20,684 nt of DNA from Polymyxa betae (GCA_003693705.1 RBZT01000107.1:1-20684); one strand, 5' to 3'. Counted from the stretch's first letter, positions 1 through 10,199 are shown. Notes: generated by a model from the letters alone, not told the origin. A program made the numbers and translations.

Positions 1-43
1 TTAAAATCGCCGCCCAAATATTTAGGTCCGAGCTGAAAATCGT

Positions 44-170
44 ATTTTGCAAAATTCAAGGGTATTTTGCAAAATCCCGATTTTGCAAAATGGGCTTCCA
101 AACACGTTCAACATCTTTTATTTTGCAAGATAGTCAATTTTGCGAAATATCCCCCGGAATTTTGCAAAAT
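44..170. repeat. Cluster of six ATTTTGCAAAAT palindromes
   Basis: The 12-bp perfect palindrome ATTTTGCAAAAT is present at 44-55, 64-75, 80-91 and 159-170. One-mismatch versions lie at 120-131 (ATTTTGCAAGAT) and 137-148 (ATTTTGCGAAAT). The copies are irregularly spaced, so this is a clustered motif and not a simple tandem repeat. The array begins where the neighbouring retrotransposon RT homology stops, so it may be the flank into which that fragment was cut, or part of another repeat. Its function is unknown. Confidence 0.8.
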
Positions 171-194
171 TGCGAGTATCCAAACGAACTCGAA

Positions 195-653
195 ATCATG
201 AAGAAATTCACTTTGCTCTTTTGTATATTTGCGAGCCTGACATTTGAAAGGTTTCCAATTCTCAATTAGCTCTGTCTTAAAAGGTTCAACAAATGCCGGT
301 GAATCCGGTCCTAGTTTGATTCGGAATACATCTCTATGAGATATTAGTAATTCCATTAATGTATTTTCATATTTAGTATCAAGACCATTGGATACGGCCT
401 CTTTCACTTTACTCTTGATCACAGATATGATATCCAAATCAATATCCTGTCCAATTTCAAGATTATCTGATACGATGTTATCAAGATTATTATCTTCATG
501 CTGAGAAATTAAAGTATGTAATGCATGTTTAGAGTCAATGCCAAGAGTTGTTAAAACATCATTTCCCAATAAAACATCACTGCTTAATTGATCCCATATA
601 ATACAACGCTGATCTGTTAGAATTAACTGTCCAGCATTAGTATCTAACTGCAT
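195..653 (-). pseudogene. Ty3/gypsy pol fragment: protease C-terminus to start of RT (element 1)
   Basis: On the minus strand the reading frame gives the end of a retroviral-type protease (SSDVLLGNDVLTTLGID, the usual LGxDxL segment), then an acidic linker, then the N-terminal edge of reverse transcriptase (PFKCQARKYTKEQSEFLHDF). Gypsy RTs continue from here into the YGLVY..SKWASPV region, as element 2 in this window does. Here homology stops near base 195 and the frame runs into the ATTTTGCAAAAT cluster. RT palm, RNase H and integrase are missing, so it cannot make an active polymerase. The frame differs from the upstream protease frame (644-886), so an indel lies near 660-690. Same orientation as the gag at 864-1881. 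Confidence 0.8.
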
Positions 654-886
654 GTCAATATCAACTGCCTGTTTGACCTTGGCAATTGTAACGTTATAGA
701 TGGTTCCAATGATTTAATCTGTAAATTATCATCAAGTGCTCTCAGTTTATATAGAACATTACTTGAAATGATAGTAGCTTCAGCTCCGCTGTCAAAAATT
801 GCGCTACAGACCAATTTACCGTGAGCCAGTACGACCTTAAGTGTACTATCATTTTCAGATAAATTACTGGCTACCTTCGCTATCAA
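644..886 (-). pseudogene. Ty3/gypsy aspartic protease (element 1)
   Basis: The frame carries the retropepsin active-site motif FDSGAEATII, with the catalytic Asp at about residue 32, followed by the expected hydrophobic strands. It overlaps the end of gag (864-886) in a different frame. The step from gag to protease is +1 on the minus strand at a T-rich stretch (TTATTTTTTG). This could be programmed frameshifting, as is known for Ty3, or an ordinary indel. The frame is lost before the end of the protease domain; homology resumes in the frame at 108-653, so a second indel lies near 660-690. The protease would process Gag and Gag-Pol in virus-like particles if intact. Confidence 0.75.
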
Positions 887-1881
887 AAAATAAGATTTCG
901 ACTATTAAATTGTTTTTAAGAAGTTTATACTGAGCGATTAGTTGTTTCTGCTCAGCAGCCGAAGGCTTTAAAGGACACGCCTTTATATGATGGCCCGTTT
1001 TCTGGCATTTTAAACATGTTATAGCAGCGCGGGCCTTCTTAGAAACATTAGGTTTAAATGATGATGATGATGATGATGAGGACGAAGGAGGAGCAGGCCG
1101 CTTTCCAAAACTCGGCCGAGAGTATTTAAAAACATTCTCATATGTCTCAACATTAATATATAATGCAGCAACAAAACCGAACCTATCATCTTCCAGCTCC
1201 GATTGTTGCCACTGGATAAGGTCTTTCATATGCCACTTCAATTCGATTGGTTGAATGACTTCACAAAGAAGTCGGACATAATTTTTCGGACCATTTTTTG
1301 AAGAAAATGCAGCCTGAAAATTGTTCGATTCGATGAGATCATCGAAATCGTGGACCAGGTGTGAAATCCGATCACGAGGAAGCAAATCCATCCTCATTTT
1401 CAGAGTGGAGACAACAGTCTCACGGATATGATGAGCATAAGAAGCGTCAGCTTGTAAATATTCATCAAACATATGCGCCAACATCTCGTCCGTGACATTG
1501 GTGCGATTGATCCCTTCAGGAAGCTCTCGGAAATGGTGATTTTCAAAAAAATTCATGAGGCTGGGATCAATCATATGCCTTATCGCCACTGGAAATGCAG
1601 ACGCACCAGCACCAAAGTCTCCGAGCATCTTCCAATATATCTCTATATCGACGCATTTGCTTCTTGAAGTCAATAATGGATTTGCGGTCCATTTTCAATA
1701 GAACAGGTGGATGTGAAGGTTGAAACATAACAGCGGTATTTATAGCAGGCCCCAAATCGACCCCATTGCGGTCAACCTGCATTGCAGCACCATCACGGGC
1801 GTCCCTAGTTTCCCGTGATCGCACTTTTTGAAACATAGATGCCAGAATGTTTTCCAGCACCCCTGCAGCAATTTGTGACAT
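864..1881 (-). pseudogene. Ty3/gypsy Gag with zinc knuckle (element 1)
   Basis: Two overlapping minus-strand frames (1881 to about 1640, and 1673 to 864) form one Gag. The first starts at an ATG at 1881 (MSQIAAGVLENI). A frameshift near 1640 joins it to the second. The second frame has a capsid-like helical region, a serine run near residues 197-205, and a CCHC zinc knuckle (C220, C223, H228, C233; CX2CX4HX4C), as expected for nucleocapsid RNA binding. Gag would form the particle shell. The short gap to the integrase remnant of element 2 (1882-2012) probably holds the leader of this element; I could not identify a primer-binding site or LTR there. One indel means the copy is decayed or the sequence has an error. 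Confidence 0.75.
1058..1078. repeat. (ATG)7 microsatellite encoding poly-Ser in Gag
   Basis: Seven perfect ATG/CAT trinucleotides on the plus strand. On the minus strand, in the Gag frame, they encode a serine run just upstream of the zinc knuckle. Likely length-variable between copies. Confidence 0.9.
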
Positions 1882-2012
1882 AAAATAATAGCCTTTTGAC
1901 TAAAGAAATTTCTTTGTCAGATAGTTACGTAACGAATGTTGTAGGCAGATTAGTAGAATGAATGTATTCATCAGATAATAAATCACCAGGGCCCAATCTT
2001 TGGTCGGACCGA

Positions 2013-4463
2013 TCATCTCCGTTCCGATCGCCGATATCCGTGACCATAAACTTTAGCGTGGTCTGCTATCCAACACAACTGATAATCGTGAATCCCGTTT
2101 TTCTTCGTTGGCCATACATAAATCCAGTCCATATGGATCACTATATTGCATTTGGATGCGTGAATTTGTGTACCTAGCGGCCTAGGAATACGTATTCCCC
2201 CTCTTGTTGGTAGGCAATGTAAACACGAGTTACATAAAGTGCGCATGTCTTCTGCGCAGTTTTGCCAGTACAAATACTGCGGAAGTTTCTGCGTAGCAGC
2301 CTGATAGCCTAGGTGGCCGCTGTTCTCGCCTGAATGCGCAATTATACAAAGCCTAATCTTCAAATTTTCAGCTTCTTTAGGAATGATAATCTTCTGTTTA
2401 TCATGCGTAACTAATAACCCGTCTTCATTGTATTTAGGGTTTTTGACTTGTAAAAAGTCTTGTTGCGCCTTTTTGATTTCTTCTATCGATTGCCATACAA
2501 AATCAGGCCTCTGCATGGGTCGTACTCGCCCTTCGTCTGTGATCTTCAATACTTTCGCTCTTCTTATGAGGACAGGCCCATCTTCTTCTCCTGTCGTACT
2601 GGCCCCCCAGCGTGTCATGAGGTCAGCCCAATAATTTTCTTCGCCTTTGATATTCTCTATCTTGTAACGAAATCTCTGCATTTCTAGGGCCCATCTCTGC
2701 AATTCCTGCGCAGTAGGTTTCGAATCCTGATGCTGAGAAAAAATCTGTATCAAATTTTTATGATCGCAGAAAAGTTTAAATGGTTTCTTCAATTGCAATA
2801 GATAATCAAGCTTTTGCATTGTATCTTTTATGGCAAATCTATCTTTTTCGGCAACAGTCCAGTTTAGTTCCGACCCGTTAAACCGATGTCCCACGAACCC
2901 TAGCGGTTCATGTCTCTGTAGTCCAATTGGTTTTTCTGAATCTTCAATCGGAATTTGTGTAACCATTCCAGATGTATTATATTCATTCGCATCAGTGAAC
3001 ATACACTGAATCATATCATCTCTTGGGAATGAAAGCTTTGTACGATATGCGATCGCGGTCTTCAGCTTCTCGAAAGCCAGCTGCGGGCCCCAGCCATACT
3101 TCGATAAGCGAACTTGTCTCGCTACGCTTTTCGTTCGTGCGGGCTGGTTCTTCATTGATTCTTCAAATATATCTTGTAAGCATCTAACTGTCTTATTATA
3201 TTCTGGAATCGATCGGCTCATCCACTGAGTAACCATGAGAAATTGCTGCAGGTCTCGCGCAGTTTTGGGCTGCGGTATTGCTAGCAGGGTCTCAATCCTT
3301 TCCGGGTCGTGGGTTACGCCATCCGGAGAGAATATTCGTCCACAGAATTTGGCCGACCTAGTGTAGAGTTCACACTTCTTCACGTTAAATTTTATGTTAC
3401 TTTCTACGGCCAATTGTAATGTCATCTCAAGATACTGAAACCAGTCATCTAATGTCTTCGCATGTCCCAGCAGGTCATCAATACATATGATCAAGGCTAT
3501 ATTAAGGAGGCTTTTAAAGACTCCAGCCATTCTTGCCTGGAACTGGGTCGCTGAATTTAAAGCGCCCTGAATTGACCTTCTAGGCGTATACACGCCATTA
3601 TCTGTCATAAATGAGAACATTTCTTGACAATCTTCTGCTAGCGGCATCATCCAGAATCCTTTGAATGCATCCAGCTTGAACCAGTGCCTGGATCCCGCTA
3701 AATGGTTGACTATGGATTCTAAAAATGGCATAGGCCACGCTGTGCTCTCGCTGATCGCGTTGACTGCTCTTAGATCGACGCACATTCTTTTTCCACCGTC
3801 ACCTTTCTTCACTACAACTACAGGAGAGGCCCACTTTGAATTTTGATGTTCATAGACCAGTCCATATTTCATCAATTCTTCTACGAATTTCTGTTGGAAT
3901 TCGCTATCTTCTGGTTTGTATTTTCTTGCCGGGCATTTGTAAGGTTGTGAATTGGACTTCAGCTGAGTCACGAAAGGGGTGACCTTCGCTGGCGGTTCTG
4001 GCAATAACTTCACCTGCCATGCTTTTTCAAATTTGTATAATAAATTCTTCAGTTTATTTCGCCATTCTTTGGGGAGACCATTTTCTTCTGCTCTCTTCAG
4101 CATTGCTTCAATTTCGGACCGCACCTCCGTTTGGTTCACGGACCCAATTACTGCGCCCTCTTCCTGGTCACTCCCTTCTTCGATATCTCTGTTTGGCGAT
4201 TCTTCATCAGTTCTCTGGGTGCCATGAGCTTCGTTTCTGACATTCTTCCGCCAAATAAGTGCGTCGAGCGCAGTTTTTGGCTCTATTCCCAGTTCTTCAA
4301 GCAGGTCGCTCCCCAGTATGATTTCGTCACTGGGTACATCCCTAATCAGGCACTTCCGTCGGCGTGATACGACTTCACCCGCACATGTCCGTAGTCTAAT
4401 GTCTAGAGTTACGGCGTACGTGACGACTACCTCTGTAACATTATCGCCCCGACGTAACCGCAC
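2013..4463 (-). pseudogene. Ty3/gypsy Pol: protease tail, RT, RNase H, integrase N-terminus (element 2)
   Basis: An uninterrupted frame of 816 codons. Residues 1-60 are the end of the protease (DEIILGSDLLEELGIE). RT follows: SKWASPVVVVKK near 209-220, catalytic Asp in KLDAFKGFW (D265), and CIDDLLG (D329, D330), where the more usual YxDD reads CIDD. RNase H has D491 (FTDAN), E539 (AEKDRFAI), D567 (CDHKNL) and ENYWADLMTRWG. The integrase has an HHCC zinc domain (H710, H717, C744, C747) and the first catalytic Asp in HMDW (D779). The frame ends at 2013, before the second Asp and the Glu, so the integrase is truncated. The upstream protease/gag frame (4427-4924) is joined by an indel near 4505. 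From memory, the IDDLL and RNase H motifs resemble oomycete gypsy elements. Confidence 0.93.
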
Positions 4464-4924
4464 GGGCTCTGCGAGCTGTATCTTCTCAATGGTAGGGTCA
4501 ATTTCATAGCACGATCGGCTATTATTTTTGGTATTAGAGACACCGCCGTGGCGCCGCTATCTAGGATACCTGGTACGTATAAACCTTCACAGATCCTAAC
4601 ATCTATTTGTTTGTCATCTACCCTACTCCCAATTCGGCATACCAATGGATACTTTGAATGTTTCTTCTTGAATTTATTATCTTTCTCCATCAAAAGTGCG
4701 CGAATTTCCGCTTTAGTCAAGGGATGGGTTGGGCACAGAAAGGCCGGATGCCTAATTTTGTGACAGCTGAAACATTCCAGCGTACAGTTTTCATCGATTT
4801 CTCTACTCTTCGGTTTCTTCTCCTTCTGGGGTTTCTTCGGATTAACAGTTACCTGTTGTTCACGGGAGAGCTTCTTTCCCGTGGTCTTCCTTTCGCTAAC
4901 CGCCTTCAGCGCTGTTGCGGTCAA
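4427..4924 (-). pseudogene. Ty3/gypsy Gag C-terminus and protease (element 2)
   Basis: This frame has a lysine-rich stretch (residues 8-43), a CCHC zinc knuckle (C51, C54, H59, C64) and the protease motif ILDSGATAVSLIP with the catalytic Asp near residue 122. The protease continues in another frame at 4463 and below, so one indel near 4505 separates this piece from pol. The N-terminal Gag (matrix/capsid) is absent upstream on the minus strand. The adjacent DNA instead carries a gag N-terminal half in the opposite orientation (5124-5925). The simplest reading is that a local inversion split the gene. Confidence 0.85.
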
Positions 4925-5123
4925 TATTTCCAGAAAAAGACCCTTATTTTATTATATATGTAAACGGCCCTATATTCAGGACGACTCCGCCACGGACTCA
5001 AATGGACTCGTGACGGAATAACCGGACTGGAAATGGGAGCTGGAATAGGGAATTCATTTTAGCCCCAAATCACGTAGACCTGAACCCGTAGATCTGCTAC
5101 AAAGACGTCTTATCTAGCAAAGA

Positions 5124-5925
5124 TGACTGTGAGGATTACTGAAGAAGAATCTCAGAACCACGTGGACGACATGTCAGTCGAATACGAAGAAGATGATCAC
5201 CGCAGTGATGCGGTGAATGAAGAAGCCGAAGATGAATCTGCGACAGATGAAGCCGGTGACGACAATGATGAGTGCATTCTCCAATGCTGACATTGTTCGG
5301 CAGCAGAGCATTCACCGGGAAGATCCAGAAGAGGTAGCTGATCGTCGTGGTAACAACTATCGTGGGGATGAGCAGCGCAGCGCGGCCTCTGGCGGCCCCG
5401 CCGTACTGGAAACCAATCGGGCGCCGATCCTGAAGATCCCCGACCGGAACCGTATGTTGAAGTTTCGGAAAGAACGAGAGCGCTACCTACGCGTTTTTCG
5501 AGAGGCTGAGTTCCGGGAGTAACCCCACGCTCGTTGGTATCCTGCATTGAACAGTCGATGTTAAAGTTTATTTGAGAAAATAAGCTTGAAATATCAGTCG
5601 AAGATGTGACGGATCAGGATATCGAAGGTTGGATGGACGGTTTTTTGGCCTCCGACCTTTCCAACGATGCGCTCATGGACAAGAAGCTGAAGGCCGTTAA
5701 GATGGACCTCCGCATCACACCTCCCAGTGGTCGAGTAATGGATATGATGATCCGTTTCGATCAGATTGTTGAAGAAAACGGATGGGGTGACGTCTTCAAA
5801 GAAGAAGAAGGGAAGAAGCGGAAGGTAAAATATTTACTGAGCGCTGTTGAACCTGTAGGTCTCAAGAAGATTATGGAGACCGCGCTAAAAAGAGAGCCGA
5901 AGCTGTGGTCGCGGCCTCACACTGA
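5124..5925 (+). pseudogene. Ty3/gypsy Gag N-terminal half, inverted relative to element 2
   Basis: A plus-strand ATG at 5124 opens a very acidic leader (EEESQNHVDDMSVEYEEDD...). The coding moves to another frame (5217-5522), reads RNRMLKFRKERERYLRVFREAEFRE, then moves again (from about 5520) through an in-frame TGA at 5575-5577 into EDVTDQDIEGWMDGFLASDLSND and KKIMETALKREPKLWS. The composition and the charged helical capsid-like segments fit a gypsy Gag, but no single motif is diagnostic. There is no zinc knuckle: homology ends near 5925 against the opposing gag. At least two indels and one stop make it non-functional. It could complete the gag missing from element 2 if the segment of about 1 kb at 4925-5925 was inverted. 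Confidence 0.6.
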
Positions 5926-5929
5926 CCAA

Positions 5930-6520
5930 GTTCTCGAAAACCCAGTCACCGTCAGCCTGTTCGCAGCACGTGGCTATGGCTTCAGGATACTTTGCCTCGG
6001 GGTAGTTGTCCGCACGGAGGCTGCGTAAGAGCGCAGAGAGAAACTCGTCCGCGGAGTTGGGCTCAGATGCCGTTGGCCTCTTAAATCGTGGCAGATTCGA
6101 GGGCAGGCGCGCCGTGCTGTTGCTAGCGGCGGCGAAATGCTGGGCCATCGGGACCGGGGCGACAATTGCTGATCCGGACCCCGTGATGGGCTGTTGCGAA
6201 GCGATGTTGACTGGCATGACAGGCGCCAGAGCATCTTAAGCGCTGCGGGCGGTGGCGATACGTCCCGTCAGAGCCAGGACCTGATCCGTGATCTCTTGAA
6301 TGCGTGCATCGTGACTGTGCTGCTGAGTACGGGCGAAGTTCGTGGTGTCCATGTCGTAGAGAGATGCGAGCTCGTCGGAGAGCGACGCCAAGCGTTCTTG
6401 GTCGAGTAGGAGGCGTCTCTGAAGTGCGTCCCGAGCAGAATCGTGTCGGGGAGGCTGTGGCTGCGATTGAGTTCCAGCGGACTGGTCCTCTTGCTGTGGT
6501 CGGTTATCTTGTGCGGACAT
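5930..6520 (-). pseudogene. Ty3/gypsy Gag N-terminal region (element 3)
   Basis: A minus-strand ATG at 6520 opens MSAQDNRPQQEDQSAGT, a Gln/Pro-rich start followed by a coiled-coil-like stretch (QRRLLLDQERLASLSDELASLYD). After a single in-frame TAA (6236-6238) the same frame continues through a Pro/Ser linker into LPRFKRPTASEPNSADEFLSALLRSLRADNYPE. That is the LPxFxG..DAEEFL type of entry into a gypsy capsid domain. Homology ends near 5930, where the opposing plus-strand gag begins. Composition and sequence differ from element 1 and element 2 Gag, so it is a third lineage. Confidence 0.6.
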
Positions 6521-6790
6521 GATACTCGCTCAATAAAAGTGTCGAAGCACGGACTAGGAGACAGACAAAGCGAAAGGTGAGCGGATTCAAACGCACACTG
6601 TATTGCAACAACTATAATAATGATAAAAAATCAAATGAAAGGCAAGCGACGTCGCGTACGACGTGGAGCTAGGGTTTTAGGGTTTGTTGTGCTTGCCACG
6701 ACAATGTCCCGTCACGACATTGGTTCCATTTGAAGTGCAAGTTGTGCAAACTGGCAGCCCTCCTCTGACCTGATTATAGGATGTCTGGCT
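6521..6790 (-). other. Probable leader/LTR of gypsy element 3
   Basis: No coding sequence is seen. Read on the minus strand this lies just upstream of the element 3 gag ATG, where a 5' LTR and leader should be. It contains TGTCGTGACGGGACA (minus strand, about 6708-6722), which could be the LTR start because gypsy LTRs begin with TG, and a nearby near-repeat CACGACAATG/CACGACATTG. I could not place a matching primer-binding site, and there is no second LTR to align. Confidence 0.3.
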
Positions 6791-6830
6791 TTCAACTACT
6801 TGGATCTGCCTGCGCTCTTGGTCTCTGCAG

Positions 6831-7840
6831 CTATTTGTCCATGGAGCACGTATCTGCGCTTTGTAAGCAGCTCTCTGACAAAATAATTTTATATCCCTTC
6901 TCGTTAAATTCCGGTATTGACTGGATCGGATCAGACCGATTCAGTAGGGAGGTCAACATTAGCCGATCCTGCAGCGATATGTTTTCACACTCTTTGATAA
7001 CCTCTAATGTTCGCTCGTTATGCAATTCTGGTTGTCCATGGTTTCGTGCGCTAATGTCGTGTTCGCTGAAATATTTGCTAGAAAGCTCTTGGCGATCCTC
7101 TTAAATGGGACGATACCTGCGCGGCGTCGCTAAAGACTTTGAGTTACATTTTGAGAATTGCCGATCATCAAGTTGGAAATATTCTCTAGTCCGGAAACGT
7201 AAGCAACTATTATCTCGTCTTAGATTTGCTGAAAATCACTGTTTTGCTTTGCTTTACCTAAAAGAATGTGTTTACTATCGTGGCATTTTGCGTAATCCAC
7301 ACAATCGCAACTAAACGTGTGTTGCTAGGCTCCGAAAATGACATAAGATTTGCACATCACGGTGTATATATCATTATTGTCTTCCACCTCATGCAGCTCC
7401 AGGACATATGCCATCGATGATCACTACAGTTCGACTGACAAGGTACTTTTTTTCGGTTACGTCAACGTGATACGATTCGGTTTCAGACTCGAAAGGAACC
7501 TTGGTCAGTTGCTCGGGTTTCATAGAAAGCCCCTGTTTCAATTGTTTCTTTAAATCGGCGCTACATCCTGTTCAAAAGTCGTGTTGAGCTGAGTCCTGCA
7601 GCCATCGAAGTGAATTTTTTGCTTGGATTGATTGAATTTCCTTACCCTTTGTAATTGATGAAGTAATCTTCATTTTGCCGAAGTTTCTGAAGCAAATCTC
7701 GCATGTACCGATTTCGTTTACTTAAATATACTCTTTTTAGCAGATTTTGGAAAGCTTCAGCATGCGCGGTTGTGTCAGGAATCGACGAGATTCGGTAACA
7801 AACAGCCCATTGCTCCACAACCTAACGTATGATTTGCCTA
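6831..7840 (-). pseudogene. Decayed MULE transposase C-terminal half with SWIM zinc-finger motif
   Basis: Minus-strand frames with several stops and shifts give, in order: EQWAVCYRISSIPDTTAHAE then AFQNLLKRVYLSKRNRYMRD (7817 to about 7690), matching the W..(C/Y)R....NTNMHxExFHxxLKxxYL..KxNRR block of MULE-type transposases; FKETIETGAFYETRATDQGSF; then a SWIM-like run FSCDCVDYAKCHDSKHI (7315-7265). The SWIM pattern CxC...CxH is met except that the third Cys reads Ser (DSKH). A charged tail follows (RTLEVIKECENISLQDRL, 7025-6831). The DDE catalytic core is missing upstream, where a copia remnant abuts. MULE transposases cut and paste DNA; SWIM binds DNA or protein. No terminal inverted repeat was recognised. 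Confidence 0.6.
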
Positions 7841-7855
7841 CTTTGCGGACCTCTC

Positions 7856-8288
7856 TATTGCAATTCGGATTTTGCAAGAGATTTCTCTGATCGAAGATCA
7901 TACTCAGGGGAGTAATTTCGTGCAACGGAGGACCTATTTTTCTATTCAGAACAACAAGGGTGTGTATCCCGGAGCAGAATATAGATCTTGATCTGACATA
8001 ATTGCGGAATTTTTGTGGTTTAGACACGTGTTCAGGAGATTACCAGTAAAGCAAGTACAGCATCCTATTAGAATTTTTAAAGATAACCAAGCTTGTATTT
8101 CTATCGTTGAACAAATGACCAGTGCGAAAGGTCGAAATATGTTCATGATAATTATCACTTTGTGCGCGAACCTTGTTAAGTCAAAGGATATTGAGCTACG
8201 TTACTGTTAAAGCCCTAATATGATTGCAGACATTTTCTCGAAGAACTTTATTGGAGGCCGATTTTTATTTTTGCGAAACAGACTTTAG
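7856..8288 (+). pseudogene. Ty1/copia RNase H C-terminal remnant
   Basis: Plus-strand frames give the conserved copia RNase H series: YCNSDFARDFSDRRSYSG (copia YxDAD....DRRSTSG), SEQQGCVSRS, then AEYRS and AEFLWFRHV after a one-step frame change, PIRIFKDNQACISI (the EDNQ/DNQACI motif), VHDNYHFVR in a third frame, LVKSKDIELRYC and IADIFSKNF (ADIxTK). Stops are TAA at 7913, TGA at 7989 and TAA at 8208. Copia polyproteins normally end shortly after ADIxTK, so this is the natural 3' end of pol. No RT or integrase remains upstream, and no LTR was recognised downstream. It lies tail to tail with the MULE remnant. Confidence 0.75.
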
Positions 8289-8361
8289 GCAGGGTAGGTC
8301 AAATAAACTACGTACGCACGTTTTGACCCATGGTGTTTATTTATCTCAAGATCGATGTATT

Positions 8362-9900
8362 TTATTGACAATCTTTGAAACCGCATTCGTCTTCTTGTGG
8401 ATTCGCGCCGGGACATTTCCGCTTTTTCCAATCAGTATGAGAGAAGTTGTTGCTCCAGCAACGTATGAACTCGCCCTCGTCACTGTTACAGTGCTCCGAA
8501 AAACATTTCATAATTGGAGAAACCACGGAATAATGGAATAAACGAAATGAGCGTGAATACTCACAAACTCTACGTCCAACAGCAAGCTCAGATATCTGAC
8601 CTAACTTCGCCTGTTTTGATCGCGAATCTGTGAACTTACTCAAATCACGCTCTACATCGAAATCACCATCAACACGTCGTTTTTGGGGGTGGTTGGTGAT
8701 CATCTCGGTCAGCAGGAGATTCATCAAGGACCTGTTCATTGTTATGGAATCCACAGGACAGGTATCTTGGGAAATGTTTTCCGTCTGGGACGATATCTTC
8801 AGTGACACCAGGCGCAGAAGTTCATGTCCGGCATCACCCGTGCCAGCCTGCTGTAGTAGTAACAAAACAGCATCAATTATTTGATCAACGTCTTCTTCGT
8901 CTTCCAGGTTGAAAATTGCAGCTGAAATTTTGAGAATATTTCGAGAATTAGATGTCAGCAATCTGTTAGAAACCAAACGTAGAAATTCACCAGCATAAAA
9001 TGCGAGACTTGGACGATCGGGTTGATTCAAATTCAAGACAAGCATCACACCGGGATTTGAAACATGAATTGGTTTCCATTCAAAGGCATACTTTAGAGAA
9101 TATTCTCCCTTGGAAAGATTTAAATCTTGGTATATAGGGAATGATAAAGCAGTTACCGTTGTACTCTTGCCATTTGCAAAAGAGCCGCTGTGCAACGTCT
9201 TGATAAATATTTCTGAGCACTACAAACCGTAGAATGACTGGCAGATAACATGATATGTTCTACAGAGCCTCCACCCCAGAAGGCCATCAGATATCCGGTT
9301 TTTCGTAAAGAGTGCGTCCCAAAAACTCCATGACGTCCCAAGGCGCTCTCAAGCACTTTATGAAGCCTACATCCAGAGTCAATGCAATACAGAAACAAAA
9401 AGACATACTGGATATTGAATTTTTTAGGATCTATCCAGGAATCTCCGGAAGGGCCCAGAAAAAGATAACCAGAATCTTTTCCCAATTGATGAACCCATGC
9501 CAAAATGTGACGAACCAAGCACAATTCTGGAACTTTTCCGTTTTTCCAGATCATCATCAACTTCGAAGATTCATCACTTTTAGGTACCTCTAATTTTTAG
9601 CCTGATTGCAGCAACTTGTTTTGTGACCGAATCTACGGATGTCAATCCATAGACAAAATCTTCAAACATAAATGAACAACCCTCTGCAGAACGCAAAAAT
9701 AACTGTATGTGAAATAGAATCATTACCCAGATACGCATCCCAGCACGATCATTTCTGCTTAATAAAGAGTTTTTAACAGTGACCAGTTCATGAGGAAGAA
9801 GTGGGCTGTTACCTTGTGCAACATAATCCGGAATATCAGTTTCCGTTACCTTAGTATACCTATTCTTGACCTGTTCGAAGCTGCGAGGGCATCCAGTACG
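8362..9900 (-). pseudogene. Crypton-type tyrosine recombinase with two frameshifts
   Basis: Three overlapping minus-strand frames form one protein. 9900-9583 reads CPRSFEQVKNRYTKV...RAGMRIWVM then ILFHIQLFLRSAEGCSF, carrying the first catalytic Arg. 9596-9153 reads KLEVPKSDESSKL, PELCLVRHILAW, FGTHSLRKTGY (HxxR) and SASHS, then the presumed nucleophile QKYL (Tyr at 9209-9207). 9195-8362 is a helical C-terminal domain with an NLS-like KRR and a Cys/His cluster (C231, C236, C246, H253, C261) around FIRCWSNNFSHTDWKKRKC. R, HxxR, H and Y are all present. The first frameshift sits in a run of five A (9592-9596), the second at about 9153-9195. The N-terminus stops at a TGA (9901). Cryptons move by tyrosine-recombinase cut and paste; from memory this resembles oomycete Cryptons. 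Termini were not found. Confidence 0.75.
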
Positions 9901-9903
9901 TCA

Positions 9904-10199
9904 TAATCGGGCAAAGTCCGGATGAAATTTTCTGCCCGTCAATCACTGAGCGCACTGAACAATGCATTCTGCACAGGGCTCTTGGTGCTGTCCATTTGGC
10001 TTGCGGGCACTATGAAATGTAGAAATTGCTGAAAGAATCTAGTTGCATGAACCTGGAGATCCCCAGATTTTTTTTGCGGAGACTGAAAATGTCGATTACG
10101 GGACCAACTCGTCCTGGGTCTGAAGCAGTATCAGCCCTGATCGTCACAAGAGTTCCTGCCTCGTTCTGTATTTAGTACTATTCGTGTTCAAGGCATAAT
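9904..10199. other. Unassigned stretch between Crypton and Tc1/mariner remnants
   Basis: No gene is recognised. A plus-strand frame (about 9882-10010, then past one TAG) reads through without other stops (GQSPDEIFCPSITERTEQC...), but I know no family for it and it partly overlaps the Crypton. The missing Crypton N-terminus and the 5' end of the next transposase should lie here. Confidence 0.3.

Noticed and set aside
5197-5547. Long minus-strand frame opposite the plus-strand gag
   Set aside because: Its composition (Ser/Pro/Arg rich) and lack of motifs mark it as the antisense shadow of the gag frame.
6565-6600. Plus-strand GAGCGGATTCAAAC as a tRNA-type primer-binding site
   Set aside because: It is on the wrong strand for the minus-strand element 3 and does not start with TGG next to an LTR end.
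9882-9920. Plus-strand YVIIGQSPD string recalling the GQDPY box of uracil-DNA glycosylase
   Set aside because: It partly overlaps the Crypton on the other strand, lacks the Tyr and the other motifs, and is too short to support a call.
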